Shown here: piece after piece, positions 14,829-18,866 of the stretch
Position numbering within the stretch: position 1 is the stretch's first letter
Layout of the letters: every line of letters begins with the position of its first letter
Assembly: GCA_017578085.1 (NCBI GenBank)
Contig: PKQR01000028.1
Span: 1 to 18,866, forward strand
DNA: 18,866 bases
Direction: 5' to 3'
From: Bacillota bacterium
GTDB lineage: Bacteria; Bacillota; Limnochordia; Limnochordales; ZCTH02-B6
The notes under the pieces: generated by a model
Database searches by the model: none
Seen by the model: the letters and a program-made list of their open reading frames with translations, nothing else
Told to the model about the DNA's origin: nothing
Program-made: the position numbers and the translations under genes

Positions 14829-16352
14829 ATGCACCGGTTTTTCGGCCGCACGCTGCTGGCCGTGGCGCTGGCGCTGCTGGTTGCGGCCACCCTCATCCCG
14901 GGTGCGGCGATGGCGCAGACGCTGGTCGTCGCCCAGGGGGCCGACGCGGTCAACCTGGACCCGCACACAACCAACGATCAAGCGTCGTCTCGGGTCCGCC
15001 GTCAAATCTATGAAACCCTCATCGTCCAGGGAGAGGACCTGGTCCTGCGGCCGGGTCTTGCCACGTCCTGGAAACAGCTGGATGAACTGACCTACGAGTT
15101 CAAGCTTCGCCAGGGCGTCAAGTTCCACAACGGCGAGACGTTCAAGGCCTCCGACGTGAAGTTCACGTTCGAGCGGCTGTTGGACCCCAACACGCGCGCG
15201 GACGCCAAGTTCCTGTTGGAAATGATCGCTGAGATCCAAGTCATCGACGACTACACGATCCGGATCAAGACGAAGTCGCCTTTCAGCCCGATCCTGGCCC
15301 ACTTGGCCCACCCGGTGGCCGCGATTCTGAACGAAAAGGCGGTCAAGGAAGCCGGCTCGGCGTACGGCACCCGCGTCGCGGTGGGCACGGGTCCCTTCCG
15401 GTTCGTGACCTGGGTGTCCCAGTCCCACATCATCCTCCAGCGGTTTGATGACTACTGGGGCGAGCCGGCCAAGGTGCAGCAGGTCGTGTTCCGTGCGATT
15501 CCGGAGGGCACGGTCCGCGCCATCGAGCTGGAAACGGGCAACGTCGACATTGCGTATGACCTGGAACCCGTCGACGTCATGCGGTTGGAGTCTGACCCCA
15601 ACATCAAGCTCCACAGCACCGAGAGCCTGAGCGCTACCTACGTCGGCTTCAACGTGCAGAAGCCGCCGTTCGACAACGTCCTGGTGCGCCAGGCGATCAA
15701 CCACGCCGTTGACGTCCAAGCCTTGGTAGACATCATCTACCAGGGCCAGGCCGTGCGGGCCTTTGGCCCGCTCTCGCCCAAGGTGTTCGGCGCGCATCCG
15801 GCGCTGGAGCCCTATACCTACGACCCGCAGCGGGCGCGTGAGCTGTTGGCCCAGGCCGGCTATCCCAACGGGTTCAAGACGAGCATCTGGACCAACGAGA
15901 ACCCGCTCCGCATCCAAGTCGCCGAGGTTATGCAGCAGAACCTGGCTGAGATCGGCATCCAGGCGGACATCGAGGTCCTCGAGTGGGGCACCTACCTGGC
16001 CAACACGGCTGCAGGCTTGCACGACATGTTCATCCTCGGCTGGGTGACCGTGACGGCGGATGCGGACTACGGCCTGTACGCGCTGTTCCACAGCTCGCAG
16101 CACGGCGGCGCCGGCAATCGCACCTTCTACACCAACCCACGCGTCGACGAGTTGCTGGACTTCGCTCGCTCCACCAGCGACCAGGACGCTCGGTTGAAAG
16201 CCTATTATGAGGTCCAGGAGATCCTCCGGGAGGAGGCCCCGTGGGTGTTCCTGCTGTTCCAGACCTACGTCGACGGCACGCGGGCCAACATCGACGGCTT
16301 CGTGCCGCACCCGGCGGGCCACCACTACCTGGGCCGCGTCTCCAAGAACTAG
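14829..16352 (+). CDS. Peptide-type ABC transporter substrate-binding protein (family 5)
   Basis: Extracytoplasmic binding protein of the DppA/OppA/NikA family, 507 residues. ATG at 14829 has AGGAGGT with 8-base spacing; a GTG at 14820 lies directly on that site and is rejected. Residues 1-29 are a signal peptide ending AMA before QTLVVAQ, with no lipobox Cys. Family marks: ADAVNLDPHTTND, TYEFKLRQGVKFHNGETFKA, ASDVKFTFERLLDP, GTGPFRFVTW, VRQAINHAVD and the C-terminal EEAPWVFLLF. Ligand (peptide, sugar or other) cannot be assigned; this family also includes oligosaccharide and nickel binders. First gene of the transporter operon. Confidence 0.94.
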   Translation: MHRFFGRTLLAVALALLVAATLIPGAAMAQTLVVAQGADAVNLDPHTTNDQASSRVRRQIYETLIVQGEDLVLRPGLATSWKQLDELTYEFKLRQGVKFHNGETFKASDVKFTFERLLDPNTRADAKFLLEMIAEIQVIDDYTIRIKTKSPFSPILAHLAHPVAAILNEKAVKEAGSAYGTRVAVGTGPFRFVTWVSQSHIILQRFDDYWGEPAKVQQVVFRAIPEGTVRAIELETGNVDIAYDLEPVDVMRLESDPNIKLHSTESLSATYVGFNVQKPPFDNVLVRQAINHAVDVQALVDIIYQGQAVRAFGPLSPKVFGAHPALEPYTYDPQRARELLAQAGYPNGFKTSIWTNENPLRIQVAEVMQQNLAEIGIQADIEVLEWGTYLANTAAGLHDMFILGWVTVTADADYGLYALFHSSQHGGAGNRTFYTNPRVDELLDFARSTSDQDARLKAYYEVQEILREEAPWVFLLFQTYVDGTRANIDGFVPHPAGHHYLGRVSKN

Positions 16353-16379
16353 CCAGCCAGGGTAATCCCAGCGTTCCCG

Positions 16380-16405
16380 CGGGGCCGGTCTGACGGCCGG
16401 CCCCG
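16380..16405 (+). other. Strong intercistronic hairpin after the binding-protein gene
   Basis: CGGGGCCGG (16380-16388) and CCGGCCCCG (16397-16405) form a perfect 9-bp stem around an 8-base loop, 28 bases after the stop. It is followed by TCCCCTCCC rather than a T-run. Such hairpins between a binding protein and its permeases often protect the upstream mRNA or cause partial termination, giving more binding protein than permease. Confidence 0.6.
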
Positions 16406-16477
16406 TCCCCTCCCTGTGTTCCACGAGTGTAGTTCCCCGGCCGGGTGCGGCCCGCGGCGGGGATTGGGGGTCACGTA

Positions 16478-17407
16478 ATGGCGCAATTCGTGCTGAAACG
16501 ATTGCTCATGCTCGTGCCGGTCGTGCTCGGTGTCAGTGTCATCGTCTTCGGACTCCTCTACCTCACCCCCGGCGACCCGGCCCTGCTCATGCTGGGCGAA
16601 CACGCTCCCCAGGAGCAGTACCTCGCCCTGCGGGAAAAGCTCGGCCTGGACCTACCCGTCCATATCCAGTACCTCCGCTGGCTGGGCCGGGCCCTTCAAC
16701 TGGACTTGGGCGACTCGATCCGCTCCAGCCGCCCGGTAACGGAGGAGATCGCGACCCGGCTGCCCGCCACGGCGGAACTGGCCGTGCTGGCCGTCTTGGT
16801 GGCGACGCTCATCGGCATTCCAGCCGGGGTGATCTCGGCCACCCGCCCGAACTCGTGGCTGGACAACATCTTGACGGTCTTGGCTCTGGCAGGCGTTTCC
16901 ATGCCCGTATTTTGGCAGGGCCTTATGCTCATCATCATTTTCTCGGTGTACCTGGGCTGGTTGCCGCCGTCCGGACGCCTGGGCGGCTGGGAGTACTTCG
17001 TCTTGCCCGTCATCACGCTGGGAACCAGCGCGGCGGCCAGCATCACCCGCATGACCCGGGCGACCATGTTGGAAGCCATCCACGAGGACTACGTGCGCAC
17101 CGCCCGCGCCAAGGGCTTGAACGAGCGGCGCGTCATCTACCGCCACGCATTGCGCAACGCGCTGCTGCCGGTCGTTACCATCATCGGCCTGCAGTTTGGG
17201 AACTTGATGGCCGGTGCGGTGATCACGGAGACCATCTTCGCATGGCCCGGCATCGGCCGCTTGGCGGTGGATGCGATCCGCACGCGGGACTACCCCGTGG
17301 TGCAGGGGGTCGTCATGACCTTTGCCGTATCCTACGTGCTCATTAACTTGATCGTGGACTTGCTGTACGCGTATCTCGACCCGCGCCTGCGGGTGCGGTA
17401 CCACTGA
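16478..17407 (+). CDS. Peptide-type ABC transporter permease, DppB-like
   Basis: Inner-membrane permease of the DppB/OppB family, 309 residues, six predicted helices. ATG at 16478 is preferred (GGGGGT about 6 bases upstream) over an in-frame GTG at 16445; it gives the standard start MAQFVLKRLLMLVPVVLGVS. Visible features: LTPGDPA (30-36), LGLDLPVHIQYLRWL, and the cytoplasmic EAA loop EDYVRTARAKGLNERRVIYR that docks the ATPase, followed by TETIFAWPGIGRLAVDAI. It would pair with the DppC-like permease that starts 15 bases after its stop. Confidence 0.95.
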   Translation: MAQFVLKRLLMLVPVVLGVSVIVFGLLYLTPGDPALLMLGEHAPQEQYLALREKLGLDLPVHIQYLRWLGRALQLDLGDSIRSSRPVTEEIATRLPATAELAVLAVLVATLIGIPAGVISATRPNSWLDNILTVLALAGVSMPVFWQGLMLIIIFSVYLGWLPPSGRLGGWEYFVLPVITLGTSAAASITRMTRATMLEAIHEDYVRTARAKGLNERRVIYRHALRNALLPVVTIIGLQFGNLMAGAVITETIFAWPGIGRLAVDAIRTRDYPVVQGVVMTFAVSYVLINLIVDLLYAYLDPRLRVRYH

Positions 17408-17422
17408 CGGGGGGACTTACCC

Positions 17423-18304
17423 ATGGCCTCGACCATGGAAGCGCAAAGAACAGCCGGCCTCGGCGTCGACACCCGCGGACAAATCTGGCGGCGCATCCTG
17501 CGCAACCGCAAGGCGGTGGCCGGTGCGATCCTCTTGGCCGTGATCGCCCTTGCGGCCATCTTTGCCGACTACATCACGGTGCACGACCCCTACACCCAAA
17601 ACCTGCGCAACCGGCTGCAGCCGCCCTCCAGCGACCACTGGCTGGGAACGGACCAGTTTGGCCGCGACATGTTCTCCCGGATCGTTTACGGCGCTCGCAT
17701 CTCGCTGCGGGTCGGGTTCATCTCCGTGGGGATTGCGCTCTTGGCTGGGGGCACCATGGGCCTGCTGGCCGGCTACTACGGCGGCTGGCTGGAGACCATC
17801 TTCATGCGCCTCGTCGACATCCTTTTGGCGCTGCCGAGCTTCCTCTTGGCCCTGGCCATCGTCTCGACGCTGGGCCCGTCGCTTACCAACGTCATGATCG
17901 CGGTCGGCATCGCGTACATACCCGCCTTCGCCCGTGTCATGCGATCCGCGGTCCTTGCGGTGCGGCAGCTCGACTACGTGACCGCCGCGCTGGCGGCCGG
18001 TGCCAGCGACCTGCGCATCATGGTCCGCCACGTCGTGCCCAATGCGCTCAACCCCATCATTGTGCAAGCCACATTGTCCCTCGCTAATGCCATCTTGGCC
18101 GCGGCGGCCTTGAGCTTCCTTGGCATGGGGGCGCAACCGCCGACACCCGAGTGGGGGAGCATGCTCAATAGCGCCCGTTCCTTCATCCGGACCGCCCACC
18201 ACGTGGTCACGTACCCGGGCTTGGCCATCATGATTACGGTCCTGTGCCTGAATTTGCTCGGAGACGGCCTCCGCGACGCGCTAGACCCGCGCTGGAAGGG
18301 TTAG
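17423..18304 (+). CDS. Peptide-type ABC transporter permease, DppC-like
   Basis: Second permease, 293 residues, ATG with a GGGGGG site 8 bases upstream. Contains an N-terminal cytoplasmic tail, a first helix (about 32-50), the family motif HWLGTDQFGRDMFSRIVYGA (72-91), GYYGGWLE, and an EAA loop LDYVTAALAAGASDLRIMVR, ending LLGDGLRDALDPRWKG, the usual DppC terminus. Its TAG overlaps the stop of the convergent Nudix gene by three bases, so the operon ends here and no DppD/DppF ATPase gene follows. ATP-binding subunits must be encoded elsewhere. Confidence 0.95.
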   Translation: MASTMEAQRTAGLGVDTRGQIWRRILRNRKAVAGAILLAVIALAAIFADYITVHDPYTQNLRNRLQPPSSDHWLGTDQFGRDMFSRIVYGARISLRVGFISVGIALLAGGTMGLLAGYYGGWLETIFMRLVDILLALPSFLLALAIVSTLGPSLTNVMIAVGIAYIPAFARVMRSAVLAVRQLDYVTAALAAGASDLRIMVRHVVPNALNPIIVQATLSLANAILAAAALSFLGMGAQPPTPEWGSMLNSARSFIRTAHHVVTYPGLAIMITVLCLNLLGDGLRDALDPRWKG

Positions 18305-18651
18305 CGCCCCTCCCCGCGTCGCGCCTCAATGCGCGCCAGCGCACGGGCGATGCCATCAGCAACCACCGCGGGGCGGCAGCGCCGCAACGCTTCGGGCACG
18401 GGCACCCACGCGTACCGGTCGTGCTCCACGTCCTGGAGCACGACCCGCACCCCGGGCTCCACGGCGGCGACAAACAGAGTCCAGTCGACTCCGGTCACGG
18501 CAACGGGCCGCACCTCGGCCACAAGGCCAGCTTCCTCCTCCAGCTCGCGCTGGGCACAGGCGTAGACGTCCTCACCGGGCAGGCGCGCCCCCGATGGGGG
18601 CGTCCAAGCCCAGTCCTCCTCCTCGCCGAGCGGAGTCCGGTGCAGGAGCAC
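18301..18651 (-). CDS. Nudix hydrolase
   Basis: Small pyrophosphohydrolase-type protein, 116 residues. A perfect Nudix box spans residues 21-43: Gly21, Glu27, Arg35-Glu36-Leu37, Glu39-Glu40 and Gly42, with the Glu residues binding metal. Start is taken as the GTG at 18651 (AAGGA 9 bases upstream). The in-frame sequence just before it (RAARIAIV) looks like a normal first beta strand, so a non-standard start a little upstream (for example CTG) is possible. Substrate cannot be assigned; WTPPSGARL replaces the more usual W-x-LPGG. Convergent with, and overlapping the stop of, the DppC-like gene. Confidence 0.85.
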   Translation of the reverse strand: MLLHRTPLGEEEDWAWTPPSGARLPGEDVYACAQRELEEEAGLVAEVRPVAVTGVDWTLFVAAVEPGVRVVLQDVEHDRYAWVPVPEALRRCRPAVVADGIARALARIEARRGEGR

Positions 18652-18714
18652 AATGGCGATCCTTGCGGCACGCAGGCCTCGGGCCGGTGAAACGACGGGT
18701 TAGCTGAGCCTTGA

Positions 18715-18731
18715 GGAGGTGCCCGACCTCC
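18715..18731 (+). other. Small hairpin upstream of the SRAP gene
   Basis: GGAGGT (18715-18720) and ACCTCC (18726-18731) form a perfect 6-bp stem with a 5-base loop in the gap between the divergent Nudix and SRAP genes. No clear promoter was found in this 141-base gap. Confidence 0.35.
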
Positions 18732-18792
18732 CGGCGTGGAATGTCAGGCTGCGGCCCAGTCTGCCCAGGCGCTGCGAAGAGGTGGAGAAACC

Positions 18793-18866
18793 GTGTGCGC
18801 CCGCTACACCCTGACGGACACCGGCGAACTGCTCATCCGCCACTTTCGCTTGGCCCAGTTGCCGCC
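18793..18866 (+). CDS. SOS-response-associated peptidase (YedK/HMCES), start only
   Basis: The last 24 codons of the window read MCARYTLTDTGELLIRHFRL and four more residues from a GTG at 18793, with GAGGTGG about 8 bases upstream. Met-Cys-x-Arg-Tyr/Phe-x-Leu is the start of the SRAP family, in which Cys2 (exposed by Met removal) makes a covalent crosslink to abasic sites in single-stranded DNA, protecting the genome. Position 3 is Ala instead of the usual Gly. The rest of the protein is outside the window. Confidence 0.8.
   Translation, partial: MCARYTLTDTGELLIRHFRLAQLP

Noticed and set aside
16380..16405. Rho-independent terminator ending transcription of the binding protein
   Set aside because: The stem is strong but no T-run follows, and the permease genes continue in the same direction; treated as an intercistronic hairpin.
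14799..16424. Open frame of 541 codons on the minus strand
   Set aside because: It is the complement of the binding-protein gene, which has a clear signal peptide, ribosome site and family motifs.

Overview
The window comes from a GC-rich, aerobic, Shine-Dalgarno-dependent bacterium that starts many genes with GTG or TTG. Several lines point to a deep GC-rich Bacillota-like lineage (Limnochordia / Symbiobacterium / Thermaerobacter type): a Bacillus-like caa3 oxidase operon (ctaC-D-E-F-G), strong GGAGG ribosome sites and a family-5 peptide ABC transporter. This placement is an inference, not a marker-gene result. Two features fit a cell with an outer membrane better than a classical monoderm: the substrate-binding protein and CtaC carry ordinary signal peptides without a lipobox Cys, and a secreted PQQ dehydrogenase is present. 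The long form of IspG is also unlike the Bacillus type.

Layout. (1) 1-889, minus: N-terminal 296 residues of a secreted PQQ-dependent alcohol dehydrogenase, running off the window. (2) 1179-6067, minus: caa3 cytochrome c oxidase operon in the order ctaC (CuA plus cytochrome c), ctaD (heme-copper subunit I), ctaE, ctaF, ctaG. (3) 6310-7607, plus: a GxGP-type protein of a phage-associated, GT42/DUF115-like family, followed by a broken Ser/Thr protein kinase. The kinase N-lobe and C-lobe are in different frames and the catalytic loop is missing. (4) 7579-14488, minus: a compact six-gene run, ispG, a secreted GHL10-discoidin protein, an SDR oxidoreductase, a 3-hydroxyacyl-CoA dehydrogenase, a fused cytidylyltransferase-HAD phosphatase, and a SAF-less NeuB-type synthase. 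It is probably read from one extended -10 promoter at about 14613-14621. (5) 14829-18304, plus: peptide-type ABC importer (binding protein and two permeases) with no ATPase gene. (6) 18301-18651, minus: Nudix hydrolase. (7) 18793 to the end, plus: start of a YedK/HMCES (SRAP) DNA-crosslink protein.

How it works together. The PQQ dehydrogenase could feed electrons from alcohol oxidation through cytochrome c into the caa3 oxidase. The neuB and neuA-HAD pair has the three chemical steps expected for making a CMP-activated nonulosonic (sialic-like) acid from a sugar phosphate: condensation, dephosphorylation and activation. The GxGP protein next door is a speculative candidate for handling that sugar. 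The clearest candidates for something undescribed are the placement of this nonulosonate module in an isoprenoid/lipid-type operon, with a perfect inverted repeat that could mask the neuA ribosome site, and the neighbouring kinase relic. No tRNA, rRNA, CRISPR array, insertion sequence or replication origin was seen.
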